A stretch of 64,000 bases of DNA. It comes from Nocardioides sp. Arc9.136. GTDB lineage: Bacteria; Actinomycetota; Actinomycetes; Propionibacteriales; Nocardioidaceae. Shown here in pieces: positions 54,638 through 64,000 of this stretch. Position 1 is the first letter of the stretch. The number at the start of each line of letters is the position of its first letter. The DNA is taken from contig NZ_CP113431.1 in assembly GCF_030506255.1 (NCBI RefSeq), positions 1,736,001-1,800,000 on the forward strand, in the 5' to 3' direction. Under the pieces are notes generated by a model. The model was not told the origin of the DNA, did not search any database, and was given only the letters and a program-made list of their open reading frames with translations. The translations under genes and the position numbers were made by a program.

Positions 54638-56359
54638 GTGCTCCGCCACCGACGACGTCCCGCCCGTGCCCTGGTCGCCGCGCTGGCGACGCTCGCGCTG
54701 ACGGCGGGCTGCACGAGTGACGACGGTACGTCGCAGGGCGGCCCCGCGGGCGACGCCACGTCCGCCGAGCAGGCTCCGGCGCCCAGCCCGTCCCAGCGGC
54801 TCGGCCTGGCCCCCGGCTGGGGTCCCACCCGCGCCGAGCTGGACCGCGCCGCGCGACAGGTGGGCAGGCTGCCGCTCCCGGCGCTCGCCGGCCAGGTGAT
54901 CGTGGCGCGGTACGCCGGCACGGCCGCGCCGACCCGGTTGGTGCGCCGGCTGCACCTGGGCGGCGTGGTGGTCTTCGACGAGAACGTCGCCGGGCCCGAC
55001 CAGCTGCGCCAGGCGCTGCGGGCCCTCGAGCGTGGTGCCGGGCGCCGGTGGCCGCTGATGACGGCCGTCGACCAGGAGGGCGGGCTGGTGCAGCGCGTGC
55101 GCGGTGCGGTGACGGCGTACCCCGCCTTCATGTCGGCGGGGGCGGCCGACGACGAGCGGCTCACCCGTCGTGCCTACCTGGCGGCGGCGCGCGAGCTGCG
55201 CGGGCTCGGGATCGACGTCGACCTGGCGCCCGACGCCGACGTCACCGGCGGCGTGAGCGACCCCGTGATCGGCTCGCGGTCCGCCGGCGCGGACCCGGCC
55301 GTGGCCGCGGAGCACTCGGTCGCCGCGGCCCGGGGCATGTGGGCCGCCGGCGTCGTGCCGGTGGTCAAGCACTTCCCCGGGCACGGCTCGCTGACGACCG
55401 ACAGCCACGTGGGGCTCCCGGTCCAGGACCGCTCGCTGCGCGAGCTCCTGCGCACCGACCTCGTGCCGTTCCGGGCGGCCGTGGCGGCGGGCCTGCCGGC
55501 GGTGATGGTCGGCCACATCGCGGTGCAGGCGCTCGACCGCGGCGTGCCGGCCACGGTGTCGCGACCGGTCGTCCACGGCCTCCTGCGCGAGCGGCTCGGC
55601 TTCGACGGCCTCGTCGTGAGCGACGCGCTGGAGATGGCCGCGGTCCGGTCGGTGCGGCAGCCGGCGGTCCGCTTCCTCGCCGCGGGCGGGGACGTGGTGC
55701 TGATGCCGAGCGATCCCGCGGCCGCCCGCGCGGCCATCATGGCGGCGGTGCGTGAGGGCCGGCTCCCTCGCCGGCGCCTCGAGCAGGCGGCGACCCGCAT
55801 GGTCGCGCTGCTCGAGCACACCGCCGACCGGGGCCGCCCCGCCGCGCCGGGCTCGGCGGCGGCCGCCTCCCGCGAGCTGTCCGCGGAGGCCGTCACGGTC
55901 GCCGCGGGACCCTGCTCCGGGGCTCTGGTCGACGGACCGGTCGTGCCGCTCGGCGACGACGGCGCGGTGGCGGCGTTCCGCACGGCCGCCTCGGCGGCCG
56001 GCACGGAGCTCGGCCACGTGACGTACGTGAAGCCGCCGCGGCCGCAGCGCACGGGCGACCGCAAGCGCGACCGCCGGCGCCTGGCGGCCTGGCGGCGGAT
56101 CGAGCCGCGCATGGTCGTGCACGGCACTCCGGTCCACCTCGTCGGTCCGGGCGGCACCGCGCCGGACGACGGGATCGTCGTCGCGACCGACCGTCCCTGG
56201 GTGCTCGGCACCTCCGCCGCGGGCGTCCGCATCGCGACGTACGGCGAGACGCCGGGCGCCATGGGCGCCCTCGTCGACGTGCTCCGCGGTGAGGCCTCCG
56301 CTCCCGGGCGGCTCCCGGTGCCGGTGGTCGGGGTCGAGCGGCGGGGGTGCCGGCTGTAA
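54638..56359 (+). CDS. GH3-family lipoprotein, NagZ-like, with C-terminal extension
   Basis: This 573-residue protein starts with a lipoprotein signal ending LTAGC (lipidated Cys25). The GH3 barrel includes KHFPGHGSLTTDSH (about residues 245-258) and a nucleophile Asp in VVSDALEMAAV, as in beta-N-acetylhexosaminidases. It is about 140 residues longer than the paralogue at 32450-33745. The extension (about 415-573) contains AAGPCSGALVDGPVVPLGDDG and IATYGETPGAMGALVDVLRGE, resembling the C-terminal domain that covers the active site in larger GH3 enzymes. CAGCAT lies six bases before the GTG, a weak leaderless -10. Confidence 0.88.
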   Translation: MLRHRRRPARALVAALATLALTAGCTSDDGTSQGGPAGDATSAEQAPAPSPSQRLGLAPGWGPTRAELDRAARQVGRLPLPALAGQVIVARYAGTAAPTRLVRRLHLGGVVVFDENVAGPDQLRQALRALERGAGRRWPLMTAVDQEGGLVQRVRGAVTAYPAFMSAGAADDERLTRRAYLAAARELRGLGIDVDLAPDADVTGGVSDPVIGSRSAGADPAVAAEHSVAAARGMWAAGVVPVVKHFPGHGSLTTDSHVGLPVQDRSLRELLRTDLVPFRAAVAAGLPAVMVGHIAVQALDRGVPATVSRPVVHGLLRERLGFDGLVVSDALEMAAVRSVRQPAVRFLAAGGDVVLMPSDPAAARAAIMAAVREGRLPRRRLEQAATRMVALLEHTADRGRPAAPGSAAAASRELSAEAVTVAAGPCSGALVDGPVVPLGDDGAVAAFRTAASAAGTELGHVTYVKPPRPQRTGDRKRDRRRLAAWRRIEPRMVVHGTPVHLVGPGGTAPDDGIVVATDRPWVLGTSAAGVRIATYGETPGAMGALVDVLRGEASAPGRLPVPVVGVERRGCRL

Positions 56360-56370
56360 CGACAGGTCCG

Positions 56371-56408
56371 CTGCTGTGTCGGCACGCTGCAGCGTGCCGA
56401 CACAGCGG
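56371..56408. terminator. long perfect palindrome, bidirectional terminator
   Basis: Bases 56374-56405 form a perfect 32-base palindrome centred on TGCA, and pairing extends to 56371/56408 with one wobble. It lies between convergent stops of the GH3 and carbonic anhydrase genes. Confidence 0.8.
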
Positions 56409-56445
56409 CGAACGTCGCGTTGCAGCCGCTTCGAGCGCCGCGGCC

Positions 56446-56946
56446 TCAGACGACGCGCTCGAGCAGCCCGCTGTCGACGTCGTAGATGAAGCCGCCGATC
56501 TTGACCGACTCGGGCACCAGCGGGTGGCTGCGCACCTTGTGCACGTCGTCGGCGAGCGCGGCCTGCTGGTCGGTGACCACGTTGAACGGCTGCCAGGCGG
56601 CGTCCTGGCCGGCCGAGGCGGCGACGCGCTCGCGCAGTTCCTCCTCGGTGTTCGAGGCGACCGCGCAGCGGGTGTGGGGGACCACGAGGATCCGGTCGAC
56701 GTTGAGCAGGTGCACGCCCAGGACGAGCGCCTCCAGCGCCTGGGGGGTCACCCGACCGCCCGGGTTGCGGAAGATCTTCGCGTCGCCCGGCTTGAGGCCG
56801 AGCATGCCGAGCGGGTCGATGCGCGAGTCCATGCAGGTCACGATCGCGACCCCCGCATGGGCGACGCCGTCGAAGCCGGCGAGGTCGAAGGTCTCCGCGA
56901 AGCGCTGGTTCGCGGCGAGCAGGTCGTCGAAGTCCGAGTCAGCCAC
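56446..56946 (-). CDS. beta-class carbonic anhydrase
   Basis: This 166-residue enzyme interconverts CO2 and bicarbonate. The zinc ligands are Cys38 (CMDSRIDP, which also holds the Asp40-Arg42 dyad), His91 and Cys94 (HTRCA). IFRNPGGRVT is the conserved active-site loop. It is a short, cytosolic clade member without a signal peptide. The GTG at 56944-56946 lies seven bases after a minus-strand TAGGTT box, so the message should be leaderless. Confidence 0.95.
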   Translation of the reverse strand: MADSDFDDLLAANQRFAETFDLAGFDGVAHAGVAIVTCMDSRIDPLGMLGLKPGDAKIFRNPGGRVTPQALEALVLGVHLLNVDRILVVPHTRCAVASNTEEELRERVAASAGQDAAWQPFNVVTDQQAALADDVHKVRSHPLVPESVKIGGFIYDVDSGLLERVV

Positions 56947-56953
56947 GGACCGG

Positions 56954-56959
56954 AACCTA
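56954..56959 (-). promoter_or_regulatory. -10 box for leaderless carbonic anhydrase transcript
   Basis: Minus-strand TAGGTT ends seven bases before the GTG at 56946, the same hexamer as before prfC and dinB. Confidence 0.5.
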
Positions 56960-56968
56960 CCGAACCGC

Positions 56969-58738
56969 TCAGACGCCCGTGCGGAGGGCCTCGACCGGCG
57001 AGACGGCCCGCGTGGCGGCGCCGCGGAAGACCACCAGCGCGAGCAGCCCGGCGAGCACCGCGGCCACCGCGGCGCCGCCGAAGACCGCGTGCTCCTGGGG
57101 GATCCCGGCGGCCGCGATCAGGTCGGAGTACTCCTGGCAGCGCGTGCGGTCCCCGCACACCTCGCGCGCCGAGGGGAGCGGGTTGTCCTCGAGGTGGTCG
57201 TAGTAGCGGCGCAGGCCCAGCGCGGTGAGCGCGGAGATGCCGACGAGCATGCCGACCATCCGCGCGACGACCACCATCGCGCTGGCCACGCCGTGCACGT
57301 CGTCGTCGGTGCTGGCCAGGACCGCGGCGTTGACCGGCGCCAGCGCGAGCCCGAACCCGAAGCCGCACACGACGAGGGTGAGGTCGGAGGTGAGGTGCTC
57401 GAGGCTGTCGACGCCCCACTGCGTCATCAGCGCGAACCCGAGCGCGGCCAGCGCCATGCCGACCGCGGTGATCACGCCGGCCCCCACGCGACGGGTGAGC
57501 CAGCCGCCGACGACCGCACCGACGGGCAGCGCGACCAGGAAGCGCAGCAGCACCAGGGCCGCCATCAGCTGGGAGTCGCGGTGGATCGTGGTGCGGGCGA
57601 ACAGGGGGATGTCGATGAGGGCGGCGATGAGCGCGGCGCCGACGAAGAAGCTGACCAGCACCGCGCCCCAGGCCGGGGTACGCCGCAGCGCACCGGCCGG
57701 CACGATCGGCGCGTCGGACCGACGGACGTGGACCACGAAGGCGGCGGCGCCGACGGCCGCGCCGAGGAGGTACCAGAGGCCCTGGTCGGAGAAGACCTGG
57801 ACCTTCGGGTCGGCGGTGGCGAAGGCGAGGATCACCCCGCCCAGCGCGACGGCCAGCAGCAGGGCACCGGTCAGGTCGGCGTCGCGGGCGCTGCGCCACC
57901 AGCCGCGGAGGTCGACCAGCGGGCGGCGGGCGGTCGCGCACCGCACGAGGAGCAGCAGCGCCGCCACGATCGCCACCAGGCCCACCGGGGTGAGCCAGCG
58001 GCCGTCGCCGACGTACGGCACGAACATCTCGCCCCAGGTCAGGTCGCGCAGCAGCTGGCTGGGCCGCACGAAGACCAGCCCGCCGGCCGCCAGGGCCACC
58101 AGCGCGAGCAGCATCCCGACGAGGTCGGGCAGGCCGCGGTGGCCGGGTGGCGAGGCGCCGTCCCGGCCGAGCGCGCGGATCGCGGCGGCGAGCACCAGGC
58201 CGACGGCGAGGTTGAGCAGGAAGATCGCGCGCCAGTCGGCGACCGCGAGCACCAGGGCGCCGAGCAGCGGGCCGAGCACGCTGCCGACCTCCTGGACCGC
58301 CGAGACCAGCCCCAGCGGGACGCCGCGGCGCTCGGCGGGGTAGAGGTCCGCGACCAGGGCGAGGGTCGCCGGCACCAGGCCGCCGCCACCGACGCCCTGG
58401 AGGAAGCGGCCGGTCACCATGCTGGGCAGGTCGTACGCCGCCGCGGTGACCAGCGAGCCGAGCGCGAAGACGACCAGCGCGGCCACGAGCACCGGCGTGC
58501 GGCCACGGAGGTCGGCGATCCGCCCGATCAGCGGCAGCATCGCGACGTACCCCAGCAGGAAGCCGGAGATGATCGGGGCGGCCTTCTGCAGCTGCTCCAC
58601 CGAGACGCCGGCGCCGGCCATCATGTCCGGCAGCGCGAGCACGACCACGTAGGTGTCGGCGGCCGCGAAGGCCACCGCGACCGCTGCCAGGGCGAGCAGC
58701 AGGCGCGGCGACCCGAGCCGGCTCGCCGGGGCGCTCAC
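56969..58738 (-). CDS. P55-like 14-helix MFS transporter
   Basis: This 589-residue major facilitator has about 14 membrane helices. It matches the mycobacterial P55 (Rv1410c) pattern: AADTYVVVLALPDMM in helix 1, LLGYVAMLPLIGRIADLRGR for motif A, and GVASAMVVVARMVGMLVGISAL near helix 13. P55 works with the lipoprotein LprG to carry triacylglycerol and lipoglycans to the cell surface. Here an LprG-like gene lies seven bases upstream in the same operon, as in mycobacteria. The GTG at 58736-58738 has no strong ribosome binding site, so translation may be coupled. Confidence 0.88.
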   Translation of the reverse strand: MSAPASRLGSPRLLLALAAVAVAFAAADTYVVVLALPDMMAGAGVSVEQLQKAAPIISGFLLGYVAMLPLIGRIADLRGRTPVLVAALVVFALGSLVTAAAYDLPSMVTGRFLQGVGGGGLVPATLALVADLYPAERRGVPLGLVSAVQEVGSVLGPLLGALVLAVADWRAIFLLNLAVGLVLAAAIRALGRDGASPPGHRGLPDLVGMLLALVALAAGGLVFVRPSQLLRDLTWGEMFVPYVGDGRWLTPVGLVAIVAALLLLVRCATARRPLVDLRGWWRSARDADLTGALLLAVALGGVILAFATADPKVQVFSDQGLWYLLGAAVGAAAFVVHVRRSDAPIVPAGALRRTPAWGAVLVSFFVGAALIAALIDIPLFARTTIHRDSQLMAALVLLRFLVALPVGAVVGGWLTRRVGAGVITAVGMALAALGFALMTQWGVDSLEHLTSDLTLVVCGFGFGLALAPVNAAVLASTDDDVHGVASAMVVVARMVGMLVGISALTALGLRRYYDHLEDNPLPSAREVCGDRTRCQEYSDLIAAAGIPQEHAVFGGAAVAAVLAGLLALVVFRGAATRAVSPVEALRTGV

Positions 58739-58745
58739 CGGGCGC

Positions 58746-59489
58746 TCACGGGGCGGTGATGTCCTGCTCGGTGCCGTAGTCGGCGAAGTCGATCGTGTAG
58801 GTCATCGAGGGCGAGTCGGCGTAGAAGACGCCGGTCAGCACCGCCGAGGTCAGCAGGCCGTCGTCGTCGACGGTGTACGTCGCGTCGAAGTCGCCCGAGG
58901 CGCCCGGGATGACGTTGGCGACGGCCGTGTCGGGGACGGTGCCGGTGTACTCGGTGAGGACCTGGTCGTTCTTCTCCCCGCCGCGCACCGACTCGCCCTC
59001 CTCGACGCCGGTCGTCGCCGGCAGCAGGGCCGAGAAGCCGCGCTCGGGGCTCATCAGGTCGGCGGGGTCCGGCGCGCCGTACTCGGTGGGGTCGATGTCC
59101 TGCCAGCCGTTGGTCAGCGGCAGCTGGGCGAAGACCTTGTCGTCGACCGCCACGACCGGGACCTCGGCCTCCTGGCCGAAGATGCGCACCGTCAGCGACC
59201 CCTCGAAGGCCGGGGCGTGGGTGCCGGTGCCGGCGGCGTCGACGATGCCGGTGACGCCCTCGGGGAGGTCGTCGGTGCTGAGCCGGATCGAGAGCCCGGA
59301 GGTCTCGTCGAAGGCCGTCTTCGCCGCCGCCAGGACCTCCTCCGGCGTCTGGTCGTCCGCGGCGGGGCCCGAGCCACCGTCGTCGTCGCCGGAGCAGCCG
59401 GTCAGCAGGGCGGTGGAGAGGGTCGCGGCGAGGCCGAGCGCGGCCAGCGTGCGGGCAGGACGGACAGGACCGACGACGGAGCGGAGCAT
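58746..59489 (-). CDS. lprG: LprG-like lipoprotein (LppX_LprAFG family)
   Basis: This 247-residue protein has a signal peptide ending LTGC (lipidated Cys32), an acidic linker, and an LppX_LprAFG domain: EEVLAAAKTAFDETSGLSIRL, then EGSLTVRIFGQEAEVPVVAVDDKVFAQ, and a C-terminal beta half with YTVDDDGLLTSAVLTG. Family members hold lipids in a hydrophobic pocket and pass them across the envelope. GGAAGG overlaps the parC stop and precedes the ATG by nine bases. The gene sits between parC (5 bases) and the P55-like transporter (7 bases). Confidence 0.9.
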   Translation of the reverse strand: MLRSVVGPVRPARTLAALGLAATLSTALLTGCSGDDDGGSGPAADDQTPEEVLAAAKTAFDETSGLSIRLSTDDLPEGVTGIVDAAGTGTHAPAFEGSLTVRIFGQEAEVPVVAVDDKVFAQLPLTNGWQDIDPTEYGAPDPADLMSPERGFSALLPATTGVEEGESVRGGEKNDQVLTEYTGTVPDTAVANVIPGASGDFDATYTVDDDGLLTSAVLTGVFYADSPSMTYTIDFADYGTEQDITAP

Positions 59490-59494
59490 GCCGA

Positions 59495-61987
59495 TCAGCC
59501 TTCCACACCGGGGGTGGGCGCCCCGGTCCCGGAGAACCGCGCGGACACGGGGCCCGCGCAGGCCGCGATCGGCTGCGTCCCGGGGATGCCCGAGCCGTCG
59601 CGGCGGCCGGTCGCCTCGGGCAGCTCGACCGGGGCGCCGCTGTCGGCGGCGGCGCGCGCCGGTGCGGTGCCCACCCAGGCGAAGACGAGCGCGTCCTCGC
59701 CCTTGAGGAACCGGTGGCAGCGCACGCCGCCCGTGGCCCGGCCCTTGGGCGGGTACTCCTCGAAGGGCGTCACCTTCACGGCGCCCGGCTCGGTGCCGGG
59801 CAGCGCGGTCGAGGAGCCGGAGGCGGTCACCACGACCGACCCCTCGGGGGCGGCGGGGTCGACCGCGCCGAACCACAGCACGGAGGCGCCGGCGGTCAGC
59901 CGGACGCCGGCGATGCCGCCGCCGGTCCGGCCCTGCGGACGGACGCCGTCGGCCCCGAAGTGGAGCAGCTGGGCGTCGGTGGTCACGAAGCAGAGGGTCT
60001 CCTCGCCGGTGACGAGCTCGACCGCGCCGACGACCTCGTCGCCGTCGGCGAGCCGGACGACCTCCCAGTCGTCCCGGTTGAGGACCTCGGGGTTGACCCG
60101 CTTGACCACGCCCTGCCTGGTGCCCAGCGCGAGGCCCGGTCCGTCGGTGCCGAGCGTGCACAGCGCGAGCAGCCGCTCGCCCGGCTCGAGGGCGAGGATC
60201 TCGCTGACGGGCAGGCCGCCCGCGAGGTGCGGGTCGTTCGCGGTGCCGGGCAGCTGGGGCAGCTCCAGCACGCCGATGCGCACCAGCCGGCCGGTGCTGG
60301 TCAGCCCGCCGACCTCGCCGCGGGCGGTGCCGCGGACCGCGGAGACGACCACGTCGTGGTTGGCGCGGCCGCCGCCCTGGCCGGGGGGCTCGTCGGTCGC
60401 GGTGCGCGCCAGCAGGCCGGAGGAGGAGAGGTAGACGAAGCAGGGGTCGTCGGCGACCTCGAGCGGCACGGCGCTGCTCACCGGCGAGCCGGCGGACTCC
60501 AGCAGCACGGTCCGGCGCGGCGTGCCGTACGTCGTGGCGACCTCGGCGAGCTCGTCGGAGACCACCTGCCGCAGCAGCTTCTCGTCGCCGAGGATCGCGT
60601 CGAGCTCGTCGATGGTCTGCTGCAGCTCGGACTGCTCCTTCTCCAGCTCGATCCGGGAGAACTTCGTGAGCCGGCGCAGCTGCATCTCGAGGATGTACGT
60701 CGCCTGCGGCTCGGTCAGCTCGAAGACGTCCATCAGCCGCCCGCGCGCCTGCTCGGCGTTGTCGCTGGAGCGGATCAGCTGGATGACCTCGTCGATGTCG
60801 AGGATCGCGACGAGGAGTCCCTCGACCAGGTGCAGCCGGTCGGCGGCCTTGCCGCGTCGGAAGGTCGAGCGGCGGCGGACCACGTCGTAGCGGTGCGCGA
60901 GGAAGACCTCGAGCATCTCCTTGAGGCCCAGCGTGCGGGGCTGGCCGTCGACCAGGGCGACGTTGTTGATGCCGAAGCTGTCCTCCATCGGCGTGAGCCG
61001 GTAGAGCTGCTCGAGCAGCGCCTCGGGGACGAAGCCGTTCTTGATCTCGATCACCAGCCGCAGGCCGTGCTCGCGGTCGGTGAGGTCCTTCATGTCCGAG
61101 ATGCCCTGCAGCTTCTTGACCTGCACGAGGGTCTTGATCCGCTCGATGACCTTCTCGGTGCCCACGCCGTAGGGGAGCTCGGTGACGACGATGCCCTTGC
61201 GGCGGTTGGTGATGTTCTCGATGCGGGCGCTGGCGCGCATCTTGAACGTGCCGCGGCCGGTCTCGTAGGCGTCGCGGATGCCGTCAAGGCCGACGATCTT
61301 GCCGCCGGTGGGCAGGTCCGGCCCGGGGATGAACCGCATCAGGTCGTCGAGGCTCGCGCGGGGGTCCTTGACCAGGTGGCGCAGCGCCTGGACCACCTCG
61401 ACCAGGTTGTGCGGGGCGCAGTTGGTCGCCATGCCCACCGCGATCCCGGTGGTGCCGTTGACCACGAGGTTCGGGATGGCCGCAGGCAGCACCGACGGCT
61501 CGAGCTCGCGGCTGTCGTAGTTGGGCCGGAAGTCGACGGTGTCCTCGTCGATCGAGGCGGTCATCGCGACCGCGGCCGGCGCCATCCGGGCCTCGGTGTA
61601 GCGCATCGCGGCGGGGGAGTCGTCGGGCGAGCCGAAGTTGCCGTGGCCGTCGATGAACGGCAGCCGCATCGACCACGGCTGCGCCATCCGCACCATCGCG
61701 TCGTAGATGGCGCCGTCGCCGTGGGGGTGCAGCCGGCCCATGACCTCGCCGACGACGCGCGCGCTCTTGACGTGGCCGCGGTCGGGGCGCAGGCCCATGT
61801 CGTTCATCGTGTAGAGGATCCGGCGCTGGACCGGCTTGAGGCCGTCGCGTGCGTCGGGGAGCGCCCGGGAGTAGATGACGGAGTAGGCGTACTCCAGGAA
61901 CGACGACTCCATCTCCTGCTTGATGTCGGTGTCGAGGATGTGCTCCTCGAAGTCCTCGGGCGGCGGGGGAGTCGTACGTCGTGCCAT
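59495..61987 (-). CDS. parC: DNA topoisomerase IV subunit A (type IIA topoisomerase cleavage subunit)
   Basis: This 830-residue subunit cuts and rejoins DNA. The winged-helix and tower domains fill about 20-500, with catalytic Tyr130 in [11 protein letters not shown]. The C-terminal beta-pinwheel (about 510-800) lacks a canonical GyrA box (QRRGGKG); the nearest match is QGGGRANHD, which favours topoisomerase IV over gyrase. The quinolone-binding helix reads [10 protein letters not shown], with Gly92 at the E. coli GyrA Ser83 position and Asp96 at Asp87. The ATG at 61985-61987 follows a minus-strand GAGAAT box by six bases. It is the first gene of the parC-lprG-P55 operon. Confidence 0.95.
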   Translation of the reverse strand: MARRTTPPPPEDFEEHILDTDIKQEMESSFLEYAYSVIYSRALPDARDGLKPVQRRILYTMNDMGLRPDRGHVKSARVVGEVMGRLHPHGDGAIYDAMVRMAQPWSMRLPFIDGHGNFGSPDDSPAAMRYTEARMAPAAVAMTASIDEDTVDFRPNYDSRELEPSVLPAAIPNLVVNGTTGIAVGMATNCAPHNLVEVVQALRHLVKDPRASLDDLMRFIPGPDLPTGGKIVGLDGIRDAYETGRGTFKMRASARIENITNRRKGIVVTELPYGVGTEKVIERIKTLVQVKKLQGISDMKDLTDREHGLRLVIEIKNGFVPEALLEQLYRLTPMEDSFGINNVALVDGQPRTLGLKEMLEVFLAHRYDVVRRRSTFRRGKAADRLHLVEGLLVAILDIDEVIQLIRSSDNAEQARGRLMDVFELTEPQATYILEMQLRRLTKFSRIELEKEQSELQQTIDELDAILGDEKLLRQVVSDELAEVATTYGTPRRTVLLESAGSPVSSAVPLEVADDPCFVYLSSSGLLARTATDEPPGQGGGRANHDVVVSAVRGTARGEVGGLTSTGRLVRIGVLELPQLPGTANDPHLAGGLPVSEILALEPGERLLALCTLGTDGPGLALGTRQGVVKRVNPEVLNRDDWEVVRLADGDEVVGAVELVTGEETLCFVTTDAQLLHFGADGVRPQGRTGGGIAGVRLTAGASVLWFGAVDPAAPEGSVVVTASGSSTALPGTEPGAVKVTPFEEYPPKGRATGGVRCHRFLKGEDALVFAWVGTAPARAAADSGAPVELPEATGRRDGSGIPGTQPIAACAGPVSARFSGTGAPTPGVEG

Positions 61988-61993
61988 GGCGAC

Positions 61994-61999
61994 ATTCTC
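61994..61999 (-). promoter_or_regulatory. -10-like box for the parC operon
   Basis: Minus-strand GAGAAT ends six bases before the parC ATG; no ribosome binding site is seen. It is a weaker match to TANNNT than others. Confidence 0.35.
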
Positions 62000-62043
62000 C
62001 CCGGCGGGGTGGTCGCGGGGGTCGGGGGCACACCGGGACCGGC

Positions 62044-62049
62044 TAGATT
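62044..62049 (+). promoter_or_regulatory. -10 box for leaderless GNAT/acyl-CoA synthetase transcript
   Basis: TAGATT ends six bases before the GTG at 62056; there is no ribosome binding site. It is divergent from parC. Confidence 0.55.
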
Positions 62050-62055
62050 CCTCCC

Positions 62056-64000
62056 GTGACCGAGCAGGACGTCCCCACCGCCCCCCGGCACTGGGAGGCC
62101 GACGTCCTGCTCCGGGACGGACGCACCGCCCACATCCGGCCGATCGGCCCTGCGGACGCCGACCTGCTGGTGGAGTTCTACGCCCGGGTCTCCGACACCT
62201 CGAAGTACTACCGGTTCTTCTCGCCGATGCCGCGCCTCTCCGACCGCGACGTCAAGCGGTTCACCCAGGTCGACCACCGCGACCGCGTGGCGTTCGTGCT
62301 CACCCTCAGCGGGCAGATGATCGCCGTCGGTCGCTACGACGTCGTCCGGCCCGGCGAGGCGGAGGTCGCCTTCCTCGTCGAGGACAGGCACCAGGGCCGG
62401 GGCATCGCCCAGCTGCTGCTCGAGCACCTCGCCCAGGCCGGCCGCGAGCGCGGGGTGGAGCGGTTCGTCGCCGAGGTGCTGCCCGACAACACCCGGATGA
62501 TCCAGACCTTCCGCGACGCCGGCTACCACGTGGCCAGCGAGTACGAGGACGGCGTGCTGGTCCTGGAGTTCCCGATCACCCCCACCGACACCGCGATCGG
62601 GCTGATGCAGGGCCGGGAGCACAAGGCCGAGGCCGCCTCGATCGAGCGGTTCTTCAACCCCCGCTCGGTCGCCGTCATCGGCGCCTCCCGGCGGCAGGAC
62701 ACCATCGGCCAGGCGCTCGTGCGCCACCTGGTCACCGGCGACTTCACCGGGCGGGTGTACGTCGTGAACCCGACCGCCGCCGCGGTCTCGGGCATGCCGG
62801 CGTACAAGACCGTCGGCGACATCCCCGACGAGGTCGACGTGGCGATCGTGGCGGTGCCGGCGGAGTCGGTGCAGGACGTCGTGCTCGACTGCGCCGCGAA
62901 GGGCGTCCACGGCCTCGTCGTGATCTCCTCGGGCTTCGCCGAGACCGGCGAGGAGGGCCGCCAGCGCCAGCGCCGGCTGGTGGGGCTCTCCCGCTCCTAC
63001 GGCCTGCGCCTGATCGGCCCGAACTGCCTGGGGATCATCAACACCGACCCCTCCGTCTCGATCAACGCCTCGCTGTCCTCGGTGATGCCGCCGCGCGGTC
63101 GTGCCGGGTTCTTCTGCCAGTCCGGCGCGCTCGGCTCCGCGATCCTGGAGAAGGTCCAGAACCGCGGCCTCGGCCTGTCCACCTTCGTCAGCGCGGGCAA
63201 CCGCGCCGACGTCTCGGGCAACGACCTGCTGCAGTACTGGGAGGAGGACGACTCCACCGAGGTCGTCCTGCTCTACCTGGAGTCCATCGGCAACCCGCGC
63301 AAGTTCTCCCGCATCGCGCGCCGGGTCTCGCTGCGCAAGCCGATCATCGCGGTGCGCTCGGGGCGCACCACCCAGGGCGTGCCGATGGGCCACGCGGTGC
63401 GCCGGATCTCCGCCCCTCCGCAGGCGGTCGACGCGATGTTCCGCCAGGCCGGGGTGATCCAGGTCGACACGCTCGAGGAGATGTTCGACGTCGCCCAGCT
63501 GCTGGCCCACCAGCCGCTGCCGCGCGGGCGCCGGGTCGCGATCGTGGGCAACTCCGACGCGCTCGGCCTGCTCGCCGCCGACGCCGCCGCGGCCGTGGGC
63601 CTGGTGGTCAACAAGTCCGTCGCGCTCGGCGCCGAGGCGACGGCCGAGGACTTCGAGGACGCCCTCGACGCCGCCATCGACGACCCCGAGATCGACTCGG
63701 TCGTCGCGGTCTACATCCCGCCGCTCAACGTCTCCGGCGAGGACGTCGCGAACGTCCTGGCGGCCGTCGGCGAGCAGTCCGACAAGCCGCTGGTCTCCTC
63801 CTTCCTCGGCGCCGAGGGCGTGCCCGAGCTGCTGCGCGTGCCCGACGTGGCCGGCTCGACCGCCGGTCGCGGCTCGGTGCCGTCGTACCCCGCCGTGGAG
63901 TACGCCGTGCGCGCGCTCGCCCGCGTCGTGGAGTACGCCGTGTGGCTGCGCACCCCCGACGCCCCGCCCCGCGTCGGCGACACGGTCGACCCGCGCACCG
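62056..64000 (+). CDS. GNAT acetyltransferase fused to NDP-forming acyl-CoA synthetase (3' truncated by window)
   Basis: The frame is open from GTG 62056 to the window end (648 codons). An N-terminal GNAT domain (about 15-175) has the acetyl-CoA loop [12 protein letters not shown]. It is followed by a CoA-binding domain (about 195-320, [22 protein letters not shown]) and succinyl-CoA-ligase-like domains with GPNCLGIIN and [13 protein letters not shown], the latter typical of NDP-forming acyl-CoA synthetases. The expected ATP-grasp part lies beyond the window. Fusions of this kind can act as protein lysine acetyltransferases or acetate-CoA ligases; which applies cannot be told here. Confidence 0.93.
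   Translation, partial: MTEQDVPTAPRHWEADVLLRDGRTAHIRPIGPADADLLVEFYARVSDTSKYYRFFSPMPRLSDRDVKRFTQVDHRDRVAFVLTLSGQMIAVGRYDVVRPGEAEVAFLVEDRHQGRGIAQLLLEHLAQAGRERGVERFVAEVLPDNTRMIQTFRDAGYHVASEYEDGVLVLEFPITPTDTAIGLMQGREHKAEAASIERFFNPRSVAVIGASRRQDTIGQALVRHLVTGDFTGRVYVVNPTAAAVSGMPAYKTVGDIPDEVDVAIVAVPAESVQDVVLDCAAKGVHGLVVISSGFAETGEEGRQRQRRLVGLSRSYGLRLIGPNCLGIINTDPSVSINASLSSVMPPRGRAGFFCQSGALGSAILEKVQNRGLGLSTFVSAGNRADVSGNDLLQYWEEDDSTEVVLLYLESIGNPRKFSRIARRVSLRKPIIAVRSGRTTQGVPMGHAVRRISAPPQAVDAMFRQAGVIQVDTLEEMFDVAQLLAHQPLPRGRRVAIVGNSDALGLLAADAAAAVGLVVNKSVALGAEATAEDFEDALDAAIDDPEIDSVVAVYIPPLNVSGEDVANVLAAVGEQSDKPLVSSFLGAEGVPELLRVPDVAGSTAGRGSVPSYPAVEYAVRALARVVEYAVWLRTPDAPPRVGDTVDPRT

Overview
The window is very GC-rich chromosomal DNA of an actinobacterium. 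The gene families (four-domain ribosomal S1, HrdB/SigA-type primary sigma factor with a Lys/Ala linker, DUF7455, DUF2613, DUF3068, DUF4192, GpgS, AftD, LprG with a P55-type transporter, separate ParE/ParC) and the many GTG starts fit a Nocardioides-like member of the Propionibacteriales. This placement is inferred from gene content, not from rRNA. I saw no rRNA, tRNA, CRISPR array, insertion sequence or prophage. The window looks like core chromosome with a few accessory envelope loci.

Layout. 1-4782: 3' end of polA, a PAS-LOV-GAF-SpoIIE blue-light phosphatase, and a SigE-family sigma factor with a one-TM partner. 4790-18218: an envelope polysaccharide region holding a flippase, two GT-C membrane proteins (one AftD-like), DUF2613, a GT4 enzyme, a methyltransferase, an acyltransferase-3, a large membrane protein and a DUF3068 protein. 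18267-22635: a methyltransferase, a protein made of exact 10-residue repeats, and a secreted protein with 19 thrombospondin-type-3-like calcium repeats. 23079-24551: rpsA. 24651-26740: a small membrane protein, a GlxA/AraC regulator and a sulfotransferase. 26893-31791: a five-gene operon with gpgS and three uncharacterised sugar or redox enzymes. 31860-37174: coaE, a GH3 lipoprotein, a stress-type sigma factor and an S9 peptidase. 37199-44533: pxpABC, dinB, DUF4192 and two tandem GCS2-type ligases. 44567-51815: UspA, prfC, cupin, HhH-GPD repair protein, the primary sigma factor, EamA, DUF456 and DUF7455. 52258-64000: parE, a second GH3 lipoprotein, a beta-carbonic anhydrase, the parC-lprG-P55 operon and a GNAT/acyl-CoA synthetase fusion cut by the window end.

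How genes work together. Several loci concern the cell surface: the AftD region, DUF3068, the LprG-P55 pair, two NagZ-like lipoproteins, the TSP3 protein and possibly the gpgS operon. Three sigma factors and a light-sensing phosphatase give a regulatory theme. The stress-type sigma gene is preceded by a motif matching the sigma-R (redox ECF) promoter consensus.

A striking architectural feature is the number of genes with a TANNNT-like -10 hexamer exactly 6-7 bases before an ATG or GTG, with no ribosome binding site. These look like leaderless transcripts. They include two divergent pairs with back-to-back or overlapping -10 boxes and a leaderless seven-codon upstream ORF before dinB. The most unusual single items are the decapeptide-repeat protein, the gpgS operon, and parE, which has no ATG, GTG or TTG upstream of its conserved N-terminus.
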